From NCBI RefSeq assembly GCF_035046485.1, contig NC_085137.1:482912252-482976251 (forward strand): DNA of 64,000 nt. The letters run 5' to 3'. The notes under the pieces are model-generated. The model was given only the letters and a program-made list of their open reading frames with translations, was not told the DNA's origin and did not search any database. This DNA is from Aedes albopictus. Lineage: Eukaryota; Arthropoda; Insecta; Diptera; Culicidae. The translations under genes were made by a program, and so were the position numbers. Numbering within the stretch: position 1 is the stretch's first letter; every line of letters starts with the position of its first letter. Of the stretch, positions 44,635 to 56,110 are shown piece by piece.

Positions 44635-47099
44635 GGACATTAAACAATACAGTGCAGTGGCTGTACGGGAAAGCTTTCGAAACACATACTATTGACCCCA
44701 AGAATTGGGTCTACAATGTGAAGGATGTTGAAAGCGAGAGCAACATTTCTCCAATCTAGCTCAACATGAAGCGCGTTCAAGCATAGGAGGATGTCAAAGC
44801 GATTAGTCAAAATGTTTCAAGAATAAACGTCATAAAAACAGGATGAAGATATTTTTATTTCACCTAGTGTACAGCCACAGCACCACCGCACACGCCCCGT
44901 TTATGAAGGGAAAGGGAAATGACACCGGAAAGCTTACAATCGCGGCGAGATGATTATATTTCCAGGGTGGGCTGGTGTGCTGGTGGAGGGGCTCGACCAT
45001 CTTCCAACGATCTTGGTCCGGGACCCGGTCAAAACCGCAATTAGCATCGAGTCCGGTCGATTGGCTTATAATTTGGGATGCTTCCGATCAGAAAATTTTA
45101 CGCTTCTCAAAATTGGCACGACTGACGTCAGACTCTGACCACTACTGACTGCACTGTGTCTAGCTGTCTTGAGCAGAGATTAGCCGGTGTTTGGCGCGAA
45201 CACCAACCGGGAAATCGAAAGTGGAAAATGATTGGCAACATTCGGATAGTTGGTGGGTTTATTTTTTTTCTGGTGCTTAATTGCCGTCAGGTGACTTTCG
45301 CTTTCTGGGGGTTTTTGGGAACATGTGGCTGAAGGCGCACAGAAGCGTTACTTTCAGTTTCTATGACATCCAATTTCACACTTTCAACGGAGGGAGGGCG
45401 TCCAGTTGTTCGAACCTAACATCTCTTATTAGAGAGTGAAATTTGCAATTTCATGCTAATGTTAGAAATTGAGTTCAAGCATGCCAATAAGTTGTCCATG
45501 TGTACGCCATAGAATGTAGGTATTTCCTCAATTTATAATAATCCCAAAATGCATTTGACACATTCCACGCGTTACGTTTTGCGCGAGAATCATACTTTTG
45601 CTTCCAAAATCATTATGTTGTTTAATACATGCCAACCAGTACATCAAACGTTCAGATTTTATTAGAAGATTCATTTCATGCTTTGTAAATAAAAATTGGA
45701 ACTTATTACTTCAAGAAATATCGAGAAATAGAGCGTAACGGGACACCATCGCAAAAAATGACAAATTTTGACATAACTCCAAGAGATTAGCTACTTTCTC
45801 GAAACGTTTTTCAAAGTTTTAAGTACCATTGGAATAATATAAGTAATTATCTTCATTTTGTTGCAAAAAGAATCAAAATGGACAGCTGGAGCACTGAAAT
45901 ATCGTTCAACGAAGTTCAAAAACCGCGGTATAGAAGTGCGTGGAATGTTACATTTCAAAGTAGAAAGTATCTCTACGCTCCTACATTTATCACAATTGAA
46001 ACAAAAGATTTTGCCACATATTAAGTTCGCTTTTTTGTTCTGCACATATAACAACCTCAAACAAAATTTACTACAACACAAACGGCATTTTAATTCTTTC
46101 TATGGCGTATTATGGAAATATGTAAGTGCACTCTGCTGAACGGAATAAATGATTTTCCTATTTCATTAGCATGAATTCCTATACATATACTTGTTTGCAA
46201 GCTCACTTAGTATTACCAACTCTTTCACAAGAGTTCACTCAAAGTTGTCCAAAGGAGAAACATTTGCATTGTTTTGAGGAAGTTGAAAACATACCTGTAA
46301 AGAAATAAAACAAAAAAAAAGTTAGTGATTCCACCTATTATCCACTTCAAATAGTTGTTTTTAAAGTACGTGCAGTGCTGCATGTAAACTTTGCTTTAGG
46401 AAAGACGGCTATACAAGCTTCAAAAAAACCTCGAAAGCATTCAAAATCTTACCGTTTTAAAACACCCGGGAAAAGTGTTCAGCAGTGTATGAAAATAGTC
46501 CCAGGCGGTAATTGCACCACATGCTTGCCATGAGAGGATCGTTCAACAATTGATCATCGGCATGGAAATTGCAAAATGGTATAAGGGACCCTCGTTTTCA
46601 GTCTTTTTATATTCTAATTTTATTTTAGGATTTAAGGAATTATAATTTGAGCTTTTTTCTTATAAGACTTTTGATCCGAATTTCTTTAGAGAAATATGGT
46701 TGAGTTCTTGTGAGGCTCTTTTACTGGATTACAGAATATAATTCCACGGATCGTTGCAGATATCCCTTAAAATTTGTGGAGGAAGTATAACAGATCTTGA
46801 GAGCATTTAAAGAGTTTTGAGGAATAAAGCATGTAAATATCAGCCTTATTTCGTCCGGACTTTTCATCTGAAAGTTTTTAAAAACAGAGGAAATTCGCTC
46901 TGAAATGATGCCAATGGGCAATTATCGAGGATCTTCGCTAAAATATCTTCTACAGTTTTCAAAATTTTTCAAATATTTCTTCAAGTATTCCACTAGATAT
47001 TCTCTTAGAGCTTTCACAGAAACGTTTCCAGCGTTTGCTCGTTTTTTCTAGAAATTTCTCTTGGGACTCTATCATGAAAGTTATAGCTAAAATTATATA
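44635..47099. other. Mostly unique DNA, no gene supported
   Basis: 44640-45420 is GC-richer and unique-looking. Its ORF fragments (100 codons from 44457, 62 from 44950) either start in the SINE or lack domains. 45430-47000 is AT-rich. A 93-codon plus ORF and a 96-codon minus ORF overlap at 45790-46140 with no recognisable motif. Confidence 0.35.
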
Positions 47100-47395
47100 G
47101 AAGTCGGACTCGATTATCCAGAGTATCGATTTTTATTTCACTCCGGATGAGGTCTGTATCGAAAAACAATTGGCAATAATTAGGAAGTTCTATCTCGAAG
47201 CTGAGTTGGTATTTGTTGGTCGGTTCTTCTATCAAATCTTCACAATATATTCAAGTTAAGAATAGCTTGGATAAATTTGGAAAACATATTAATATTAATG
47301 AAAACATAAATAAATGCACCTCACGGAATAAAAACCTGCACAAAATGCAATTTTGAAAATTATTTTTTGAGTTTCAGGTTACTGAAATTTTCACT

Positions 47396-47467
47396 TGTTT
47401 TGGTGGGATTTGAACCCACGGCTCCGTATCGCTAGTCCGGCGCTTTAACCAACTAAGCCACAGAACA
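47396..47467 (-). repeat. tRNA-like cloverleaf, minus strand
   Basis: The sequence folds as a 7-bp acceptor stem (TGTTCTG with CAAAACA, one mismatch), a D arm (GCTTAGTTGGTTAAAGC), an anticodon arm with loop CTAGCGA (nominal anticodon AGC, one stem mismatch) and a perfect T arm (GTGGGTTCAAATCCCAC). A and B promoter boxes are thus present. The acceptor lacks the G3:U70 pair of alanine tRNAs. Its mirror copy has a broken T arm, so I treat it as repeat-borne rather than a working tRNA gene. Confidence 0.6.
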
Positions 47468-47519
47468 AATTACGATTCTTCGAATCTAGTTTGACTTTCT
47501 ATTTCACAGAATCGTAACA

Positions 47520-47591
47520 TGTTCTGTGGCTTAGTTGGTTAAAGCGCCGGACTGGCGATACGGAGTCGTCGGTACGAATCCCACCAAAACA
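47520..47591 (+). repeat. tRNA-like segment, plus strand (degenerate)
   Basis: Mirror copy of the minus-strand unit. A box intact (TGGCTTAGTTGGTTAAAGC), loop CTGGCGA, but the T arm (GTCGGTACGAATCCCAC) no longer pairs properly. Confidence 0.6.
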
Positions 47592-47626
47592 AGTGGTAAT
47601 TTTTTCCACAAATTTATCTCTTAATT

Positions 47627-48540
47627 CAGAGGTTCCCAAACTTTTTGTTATCGGGGCGCCCGTTGAAATTTTCCAAAATGTCGCGGCGCACCAAAGTTTT
47701 TAACAAGGTTTTTTTTTAAATTTTAAACAACATTAACTTTAAAATGTTAAAGGCAAAATCGTAAAACACTTCTTATATCAGGTTTTTTTTTTATTTAGAG
47801 AAAACTTGGAAAACTAACTATATTTTAAATATATTTTCTCAAAGAAAAAAATATTTGTAAGATTTCAAAAATCACGTTGATTTTATTATAGAAGCTTTAT
47901 AAACAAGAAAAAAAAAACTCAAATGTGAGATGAAACAAGCTGCTGTTTTAAATAATTCAGTTAACAATTCTAAAGCGTTTGCAATAATTAAAGAATTCTA
48001 ATTGAATTAAAATGGCTTCACAGAACTTGACCTGTTTCATTTTTTTGTGGAAATTGCAAAGCAACACATTCAAACACTTTTATTTATTTAGGAAAATTTC
48101 AGCAAACAAACACGCATCAAGAGATTGTAAAGAACCTGCTAGATGGGCTTTGATTGAACTTTTTATTTTTATAAATTTCAACTCAACTCTTTGAGGCTGG
48201 AGTGTCCATATATAACCCCGGTGAAGAAACTGAGCATAACAAACTTGATCGACTTCAGCGAGGTTGCGGCAGTACTGATGAAACAGTCTGGTTCAAAAAG
48301 GTTAAAAACGGCAAATTTGCATGCCGCTTAGCGTTAAGCTGCTCCGAAGACCTTGTCATTATTCTGAAAAGAATTTAAATAAGGTTCTTGAAATCAACAT
48401 TTTGGACAATATAGTAAAATCAAAAGCTTACAGCCATTCCTTAGAAAATCGATATACTGAATCTCCGAATGCCATGAAATTTGGCGGGTTTGTAGTTCAT
48501 TATAATTTGACCCGTATTTGTTTTTAATGCCATCATTAGG
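47627..48540. mobile_element. hAT-type element remnant
   Basis: CAGAGGTTCCCAAACTTTTT near 47627, with GGGGCGCCC and CGCGGCGCACC just inside, is a typical hAT terminus. The other end and the 8-bp duplication are not found. Inner ORFs are short and without transposase motifs. The right limit is a guess. Confidence 0.5.
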
Positions 48541-48689
48541 GTAATCATTCTAAAATAGGGCGGTCCAAAAATCAAAGGTTTTCAAAACCAAATTTTCATA
48601 AAAATCATAAGTTTGGAACCAGTCAGCCGATTTGATTTTTTTTTGCCGTTTAAAAGATATTGAGTGGTGGTTTTAAGGAAAAATACGTT

Positions 48690-48900
48690 TGGAATCTCCA
48701 GTTAGCCTACTGGTTAATCGTCAATCCGGAGACGGCGGCATCGATTGCTGTTACGGTCGGGAAAATTTTGTCGACTCCCTGGGTATAGTGTACCATTGTG
48801 CTTGCCTCACAATATACGAATTCATGCAATGGCAAGCACAAAAAGTCCTTCAAGTTGCAGTGGAAATGTAGAGCCATAAAGAAGCAGAATGTTTACACAG
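48690..48900 (+). mobile_element. Feilai-like SINE
   Basis: The head AATCTCCAGTTAGCCTACTGG is followed by a weakened B box (GCATCGATTGCTG), then the family body (CTCCCTGGGTATAGTGTACC, ATGCAATGGCAAGCAC). It shows the uninterrupted order of the body that is split at 10663-10855. Confidence 0.75.
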
Positions 48901-49119
48901 TTTAATTGTGTTTAGGTGGAAAAAAATGTCAATATATTAGTATATCATGATTTCATGGGTTCGCTACCGAGATAACCCTGTTTTTATATGTTTATCAGAA
49001 AATTCTTTGGCTGTTAGCCAAAACAGCCTTTGCACTGTGTCTATGACCCACACGTGATACTGGGAACGGCGATGCCAATATCGCAAAAGCAGGCTTCTTG
49101 CAATAGCTATCACCTTAAT

Positions 49120-49740
49120 CCTCGTAATGATCTCGAAAGGTATTCTTAGATTTTTCTTTGGAGAAACTATTGGAAGAATCCCTATAGAATTCACTGTAGT
49201 CCATAGAGGATTTCTTGAGAAAACCCTAGAGGAATGCATGGAAAAATCTTGAAGCAATATTTGGAGGATATACCACCAAGTACTTGTGGTGGTATATAAA
49301 TGGAAAATTCTGGAGGAATCGTTAACTTCCTGTAGAAATCCATACAACAACCCCACGAATAATTCCTATAAAAACCCCTAGAGGTAATTTTAGATGATAT
49401 TCCACGATAAAACCTAGGAGGACTCCCTCGAGATTTCCCGGAGGAAGATTCCGCGGATTAGTACTAGTAGAAATTCCTGATGGAATACCAACATTTTTTG
49501 TGAAAAATCATCAGAAAATATCTGGAGGAATTGCTTGAGGGATCGCAGCAGGAATTCCTGGAAAAATGTCCGGGGGATTTATTGATGGATTACCAAGGAA
49601 CAAAAGGATTTCATTGTTAGAGAAAATCACCGGACAATTTTTCCTAGGAGAAATCTATGTTGAAATTTTTGGATGAATAACAGCAGGCAATCCTTGAGAA
49701 ACTCCTGGAGGATTCACTGCATTTTGCAAATTTAACATTT
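49120..49740. repeat. Degenerate 'ggaattcctgga' repeat tract
   Basis: Loose 12-20-bp units of the diffuse mosquito repeat. A 130-codon minus ORF from 49356 runs into it and is not called. Confidence 0.55.
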
Positions 49741-49954
49741 TGTTTATTGTTGAAATTCTTAATTATTTAACCCTTTTTAAAAATAACGCGTTCGTCACGT
49801 CATTTAAATATAATGCTACAAGATATCAACTGTAATTAAAATTCATTAAAAAAAAAGGAAAGCAAAATTTAAAGCACTTTTTATTTATGATCAAAAAATG
49901 ATAATCCGGTTAAAAAGTCGACAAAATCGAGAGAAGACTTAATTGGGTCCCCAC

Positions 49955-50473
49955 CAGGGATTGGCGGCATGCACCGTGCGGTGCGAAAAAAGCGTGTGCT
50001 TCACACAATCGCAAGTGCTCGTCTCCCGTTTTGCCGAGAGACAAGAGACGTATGAGTGAGAGCTTTCATAATTGTGCGAGAGACAATCGCAGCACTAGCT
50101 CTACGGCGCAGGGAGTAATGCACGGTGCTTGGGACTGCGCTTGTCTCCAAACAGAAAACATCAATTAATAAATTAATTGAAGAGTTTGTGTTTTCGGCAA
50201 AGTTGTTAAGCTTGTCAAGGGTTGACAAGTGATGGATCGTTTGATTCGAAATTTTTCCAATCGTGCGTAGTATCAAGCCAAGTGCCAAGCACGGAGACAA
50301 GCACCGAGAGAGTGCATACGACAGAGCGTGAGAGACAGGAGAGCTCCAGCGCGCGGCAAAGTAAGCGAGCAACACACAACCGATTGCGCGTACTCGTCTC
50401 CTTCTAGTTTGTTGTGCTGTCTCGTAGCAGAGTGTGCGGCACGCAAAGAGTTTTGAGTCGCACCCTATCCCTG
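49955..50473. mobile_element. hAT-type MITE, 519 bp, GC-rich
   Basis: CAGGGATTGG...CCTATCCCTG ends with a perfect 8-bp duplication GTCCCCAC (49947-49954, 50474-50481). Arms pair further (GTGCTCGTCTCC against GGAGACAAGCAC-type words). It carries the 124-codon ORF on the minus strand, which has no domain. Confidence 0.9.
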
Positions 50474-50734
50474 GTCCCCACTGTATTACAATACTGGACC
50501 ACCATTGTTTTATAATACTTAAATATTAAACATTTCCACATCAAAATTAAAAAAAAAATATCACAATAAAAATACTCCAGGTAAACGGAGTCTAAAATTC
50601 CGGATAATCGAGTCTTTAGATAATCGAGTCTCCGGATAATCAAGTCTCCGCATAATCGAGTCCGACCTGCACTAAAATTCCAACAATCTAAGATCCGGGG
50701 TTCAATCACTGATCAGCCCCTTTTTCTCAAACCT

Positions 50735-50942
50735 TGTTGTTCTTTCTCTAGTAAAACACACTAGAATTTATTATAAACTCAACAACTTTATTAACCAGCG
50801 AACTGTACTCTAGCACACGCTACCGAGTTCTGACTCAGCCATTCATGTAGGTAGAAAAAAGATAGTGAATGATTGGATGAATGAACCCCTCAAGGGTGTG
50901 CCAAGGGGTGTGTACGCATAGGCGTGTGCAGATAATGCAACA
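50735..50942 (-). repeat. Possible solo LTR, 208 bp
   Basis: On the minus strand the block starts TGTTGCATTATCTGC and ends AGAACAACA, with AATAAA twice near its 3' end. That is LTR-like, but no flanking duplication or element body is visible. Confidence 0.3.
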
Positions 50943-51450
50943 CTTGTACATAATTTTCTATTCACTTTTCTCTGCTTCCCTATACACACAACTCATTGCA
51001 TATCAAATTGATGGCCATCGCTAGAACCAAAAACGGATTTGGAATATCTGTCAGAAATCATGAGGAATAATACAGGGTACTGGAAAATCCAAAAAGGCAT
51101 CTCTGAAAAAAAAACTTGGAAAAAACTTTTTTTATTATGATTTTTGGCTACGCAGTCTTCATTAAATATCGTTTGATTTAGTAAAGATTCTGTAGCCGAA
51201 AATCATATGATTAAACTTTACAGTCGATCGAAATTTGTAGAATAATTCCTAAATAAATGGCCTTGAGATTGTGTAGGATACTATGGAAAGATTGCTTTGA
51301 AAAATTGTTTAGTTATGCCTGAAAAACTCCTGTGAGAGATTCGTGAGGGAATCTTTAGACAATTGACTGAAATTTTGCTGAACCGAATGTTTTTGGCATT
51401 CATTTTCAGCTCCGCTATGAGCTTCTTGAAAATGAATGCAAAAATACTCA
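50943..51450. other. AT-rich DNA, no gene seen
   Basis: Some degenerate repeat words at 51040-51110 and 51290-51360. No supported feature. Confidence 0.4.
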
Positions 51451-51454
51451 AATA

Positions 51455-52050
51455 GGGTAAATCGCCAATTGTTTTTAGCCGTGCAAGAATTAGCGATTTA
51501 CCCTACCCTGTCCAATTCTGATTGGATACGGCCCCGCTCTAGTGTCGATATAGACGAGCGCACCGATGAACTGAATTCATCGCGGTCCGAGAATTTTGAC
51601 ACTAGAGCGGGGCCATTCCCAATCAGAATCGTTCAATTCTGATTGGAAATCGTTCACTTCTGATTGGAAGCGACCCCGCTCTAGTGTCGAAATTCTCGGA
51701 CCGCGATAAATTAAGTGCATCGGTGCACTCGTCTATTCTCGGACCAAGTGAATTTGGTTCACCGGTGGATAAGTTCAAATGCCAGGGGAACTGGTTCAAC
51801 TAGCTTGAATGAGGATGAAGCAACTACTTTTTCTCATCGTTACATTCATCCACATTCATCCAATTGCTCTGTCCCCTCTGTCCTATGGACTTATCCACCG
51901 ATGAACAAAACTCATTCCGTCCGCGAATTTTGACACTAGAGCGAATCCATTTCCAATCAGAATCGTCAAATTCTGATTGGGAACGACCCCGCTCTAGGGT
52001 CAAAATTCTCAAACCGAGTGAAATCAGTTCATCGGTGAGTAAGCCCATAG
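51455..52050. repeat. Cluster of alternating inverted repeats
   Basis: CCCCGCTCTAG(T/G)GTC and its complement alternate along the interval (about 51530, 51600, 51673, 51938, 51988), interleaved with many copies of ATTCTGATTGG/CCAATCAGAA and of GAGAATTTTGACAC. GGGTAAATCGC near 51456 is inverted near 51495. Non-coding mosaic; short ORFs follow the repeats. Confidence 0.7.
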
Positions 52051-52626
52051 ACTTATCTCCGATGAACCGAATTAAATTGATCTCGGTTTAGCTAAACCCG
52101 GGTAGAGACAAAGAACAAAATAATAACAAGTTTTGTCATTTTATCATTCTTATGTTATTTATAAATAACACCAAATAACTCGCTTAGAATAAAATATAAT
52201 ATCATTGCAAAGTTTGTTATTTCTGAGTTCTTATCATATAACAAAATAATAACATGAATAATAACAAAATATGAAATCTTAGCAAAACAAGTTCTTATGA
52301 GCATCCCATGTAAAATAACATCTCAATGGCATTTTTGCAATCATAAATTATTTTGTTATTGATGGGTTGTTTTGTTTTGTTTTATTTTGTCAGAGAGAAC
52401 AACATGAGAAAATCAAATTTTCCTTCAAAAATAGAATATTAATGAAGAGTAATTTTCATTATTGGTTTGTTGGAAATAAAGAGCAAAAAGTACAAAAATA
52501 ATAACTGACTTTGTTCCAGAAAATTAGAAAATTACAACTAATTTTGTTATTATAAGATCAACGTAGGGACCTAACAATTTTTAACTTAAAATACTTACAG
52601 TTTCTCCAATCATAAGAACAATACAA

Positions 52627-55276
52627 CCCAAGTAACAATCAGCATGCCTTGAAGGTTTCTTCATGTTTTATCCTGGTTTTATACGAACATGTGAAAAAGC
52701 TAGTTGTTCTATATTAGTTTTATGTGGTAGTTTTTTTATTTTGCACCTTTGGCATTCCATAAAACTATCATATAACTTCTGCTATACACATCTTCAGTTA
52801 ATGACTTGCAAGTATTCATGAATTGGTTTTATTACTTATTATATACCATTTAATGAAAACTTGATTTGCGGTTGTTGTCAGAGAGAGTTTTCTTTTGTAA
52901 ACAAATATACAAAACTGTGAAGCAATGCTTAAAACCAACAAAAAGATTTCGTAGCCGTAACATAGACCAAGAAATGCTGTGATAAAACCGTTAGTTCTAT
53001 CATGAGCACAGTTATGACCACCTCATGAGGGATAGCCTTATTAGAGAAACCCGGGCGTAGCGAAGCTTCCTTCGGAATTCCATTCGGCAGTAGCTTAAAT
53101 TGTTCGGAATCCGCAGGCGATTGATATTATTCTGATGTCAATGTGCACTGTGCAGATATTATAATATTTCACCAAGTTTCTGGACTAGCATCAGTGTGTG
53201 AAGTGCGACTACTTATGACAATATTTACATTTATGTTTTGACAGATTGAACTCGGCTGAAAACAAGTTGTAGTTTAGTTATTTCTGTGGTTCAATTACTA
53301 TCTGAGCGCATTATTATAGCTTACCAATTTTGTTTGTTGAAAATGTGTTACCAAAACGTCTTATATTAGTTTTAACAATATCTTCCATAATCTTTAGTGA
53401 AAGATGTTTTGAATACGTATTCGTAACATAAATCTAACTTATTTCTTATTTTTATCATAGAATATTTTTTCACGTTACACTGCCTAGCAAAAGTATGCAA
53501 TCACAATTAAAACATGCAACAAATTTATATTTCATTTTCCTTTAATTTGCTGCTCATTCTAAAAACTGCAATTTGTTCAGCTTAGCATACTCTAATCTCA
53601 GCCGAATTATAAATAATGATAATTACAACAAGCATTATTAAATATTACATAGTAGTTAAAAATTTTTTGGACGGAACTTTAATCTACATTGAAAATCTGC
53701 CATGTTGGTTCTTCGCGTGGATTGAAAAAAGTCGGCCATAACAGCAAAATCAGCAAAATTTGGTTGACTTTTGTTTAGAATTTTAAATATACATATTCAG
53801 AAGCGCTTGCAATATGGATGAGTAAAATCATGTGTTTCACCAAAAATCTTGAAGCGCATGTAAAATAAGCCCCTCTCGAAAGTGGGAATAACATGTGTCC
53901 TAATAAATTATCCGAATACTTTATGATCACTGACTTCATTACATTCACGAGTCCCATTTGTTTTTTTTTTGAGCTTGTTATGGCAAAATGTTTTTAAATG
54001 AAATTTATTTTGATTGTTTTTCTTGGCCAGTTGCTGATGTTTACATACAGTATTTGAATGTTGTATTATAAATGTTTTCTGTCAGTTATTTGACTTTTAA
54101 AAAGCCTATTTCCAACCTATGTATTTGATGTGTTTGAAAAGTGTTTTCTGCTAGTTATATGACGGAAGAAAATGTTTCATTCAAACGTTTAAATGAGATC
54201 GTATTATATAAGTATTTTGCAAGTATTATTATCGACTGACAGCTCGAAATATATTTGGGATGTGAATGGAATTTGTTTTGAGCATAAAGTTTAGTATTAT
54301 AAATGTTCTGGGATACATCTTATAATACTTGTAAGATGTTTTATAAGCCGCCATTTTTTGCGCTGTTTTGATGATATAAGTGTTCAAAATCATGTTAATA
54401 ATGCAAGAGAAATACACTTCATTTTGTACGAAAAGTGAATTTTAAACTATTATATAACATGTTGTGTTACTGAGTAGTGTGCGGTAGTTCGGCAGCAGCA
54501 AAGTTTCGCGCGCTCGCTTTGCTAGATTTTTGCGATTTTTTTTTCCTCTTCTCTCTGCGGGGCTCCGACGACGGGACGAGTGTGCGCGCGCCGTGGTTCG
54601 AGTCGGTTCCGAATTTTTCGCTTCCCTTCGGCGCTAGTTTCGAATACACTTTTAGTTGATAATAAATATTTTCTTTCATTTTTTGCATTTACACAAAAGA
54701 GTGAAAAATGTTACTTCGGGTTCGCCGGTCGAGAAAAAATCCGGGCGCCGACAAGTGATTCGCGTTCAGTGTATTTCTGTGTGGAATAGACTAAAGGTTT
54801 CTGCTCCCTAGTGGAGTGGAGACGCGCGATAGAATTTTCTTTTTGGCTAGTCTTGCGTCGAAAAGTGGTCGGTTGTTAACGGCGGTTTGTGTATATTGAT
54901 CCATTGTCAAATCATATCACCAACCATAGGTGACTCCCGGACTGACAATGTACCTTACCCTACTAACAAAAAAATCCTTCCTGAGACAAACGTGGAGATG
55001 CAGCGATTCGCGGTCTTTATAACAACGTTTGTCTTACTAACATTCCCTTCCATCCTCGATGACCGTAAGGACGTGGCCGGCGCCGTTATTGACCTTATTA
55101 AAGTTGAGAGCTCTCGACCTGTGTACATTGAGAATAGTAAGCTAGTCCCAAGCCCTATTCATTGGTTCCTTGTGCAATTTCGATTGCTCTGGTCAATCAC
55201 GGAGTAGCAACTACGAATTGTGCGGTCATCTATGCTCATGCTCATGCTCATTATATAACATGTTGTGTTACTTGGG
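52627..55276. mobile_element. CCCAAGTAACA-ended TIR element
   Basis: An 11-bp terminal inverted repeat CCCAAGTAACA/TGTTACTTGGG. Its right end is almost touched by the LINE-derived insertion 54472-55249; without it the element would be about 1.85 kb. AT-rich, no transposase frame. Confidence 0.55.
54472..55249 (+). mobile_element. Internally deleted non-LTR retrotransposon copy
   Basis: Flanked by a 23-bp target duplication beginning ATTATATAACATG (54449-54471, 55250-55272) and ending in ATGCTC tandem repeats, the hallmark of LINE-type integration. The left 400 bp is GC-rich and UTR-like; the right part resembles a 3' UTR. No endonuclease or reverse transcriptase remains. Small ORFs (such as 106 codons from 54887) have no domain. 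It must have been moved in trans. Confidence 0.8.
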
Positions 55277-55327
55277 AAATCATCAGGAACACAGAGTTTT
55301 ATCAGAAAAAATATGTCGCCTAGCCGT

Positions 55328-55828
55328 CCAAGTAACAACTTTGATGTTATCGAAGTTTTTTAGTGATTCAAAAACCCTAACCATAAAACCATTGATGCCG
55401 ACTTGAAAGTCCTCTCGAGCTCTTATATGCCGCCTATGGCCCACGTTCTGGCTAGTTGGCCCAATCTTATTATGATCTACAGGACTTCGTATGCAAACCG
55501 GCTTAGGATTTCGGATTGTATCATAGTTTTATCGTTACCCCGATACAACCTTCTAAATGATGATGCAGTTTGGGAAGAGTTTGAGAAGATGATTTTATTT
55601 AGAAGGTTGTATCGGGGTAACGATAAAACTATGATACAACCCGAAATCCTAAGCCGGTTTGCATACGAAGTCCTGTAGATCATAATAAGATTGGGCCAAC
55701 TAGCCAGAACGTGGGCCGTAGGCGGCATATAAGAGCTCGAGAGGACTTTCGAGCCGGCATCAATGGTTTCATGGTTAGGGTTTTTGAATCGCTAAAAAAC
55801 TTCGATAAAATCAAAATTGTTACTTGGG
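55328..55828. mobile_element. Near-perfect hairpin element, 231-bp arms
   Basis: The left arm 55328-55558 and right arm 55597-55828 are inverted with very few differences and a 38-nt loop. Ends read CCAAGTAACAAC/TTGTTACTTGG, like the neighbouring element. Both strands encode almost the same short peptide (LPRYNLLN...), simply because the arms mirror each other; no gene is called. Confidence 0.9.
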
Positions 55829-56110
55829 ATATTTACAGTTATGATCTTTCTTCAATAACTTATTCTGTACTTACTTTGTTCTTAATAAACTCGATAATAA
55901 CAGATTCAGTAATTCTACATTTGTTTGTCCTTGGTTGTTATTATAATGATAAAATCAGTTTATTATTGAGTTATTCTCCGGTACAAAGTCAGTTATTATT
56001 TTTGACCTTTTAGCTCTGATTCCCAACAAACCAATAATAAATTTTGCCATTTAGCTATTCATTTTTAATGACAAAATTTGATCTCCTTTTGTTAATATCT
56101 TCTGCCCGAG

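Larger units (their letters stand above)
47392..47595. repeat. Palindrome of two opposed tRNA-like sequences
   Basis: The arms (CACTTGTTTTGGTGGGATT and its complement) are inverted over about 90 bp. Each arm contains a tRNA-like unit, one on each strand (47467-47396 minus; 47520-47591 plus). The pair is joined by a central AT-rich loop that also partly pairs (TTACGATTCT/AGAATCGTAA). Confidence 0.85.
47100..50669. mobile_element. pogo/Tigger-like TIR element, copy 2 (3.6 kb)
   Basis: Left AAGTCGGACTCGATTATCC and right complement of CAGGTCGGACTCGATTATGC match copy 1, as do the subterminal GATAATCGAGTC repeats. The extreme left base pairs and TA target have decayed. It hosts the tRNA-like palindrome, a hAT remnant, a SINE and a hAT MITE. 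Confidence 0.75.
52097..56110. mobile_element. CCCGGGTAGA-ended element with nested insertions
   Basis: Left CCCGGGTAGA and right complement of CTCGGGCAGA. The subterminal arms pair well, for example ATTATTGGTTTGTTGG and AAAAATAATAACTGACTTTG (52455-52515 with 55978-56040). The centre is occupied by 52627-55276 and 55328-55828. AACAAAATAATAAC-type words resemble 43432-44208. Confidence 0.7.

Noticed and set aside
45791..46139. Opposed ORFs of 96 and 93 codons
   Set aside because: They overlap in antisense, are AT-driven in composition and have no recognisable motif.
47396..47467. Functional tRNA-Ala(AGC) gene
   Set aside because: Acceptor and anticodon stem mismatches, no alanine identity pair, and a mirrored copy in a palindrome all point to a repeat.
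55403..55728. Mirror-image ORFs on both strands with nearly the same peptide
   Set aside because: Inevitable product of the near-perfect palindrome; no domain.
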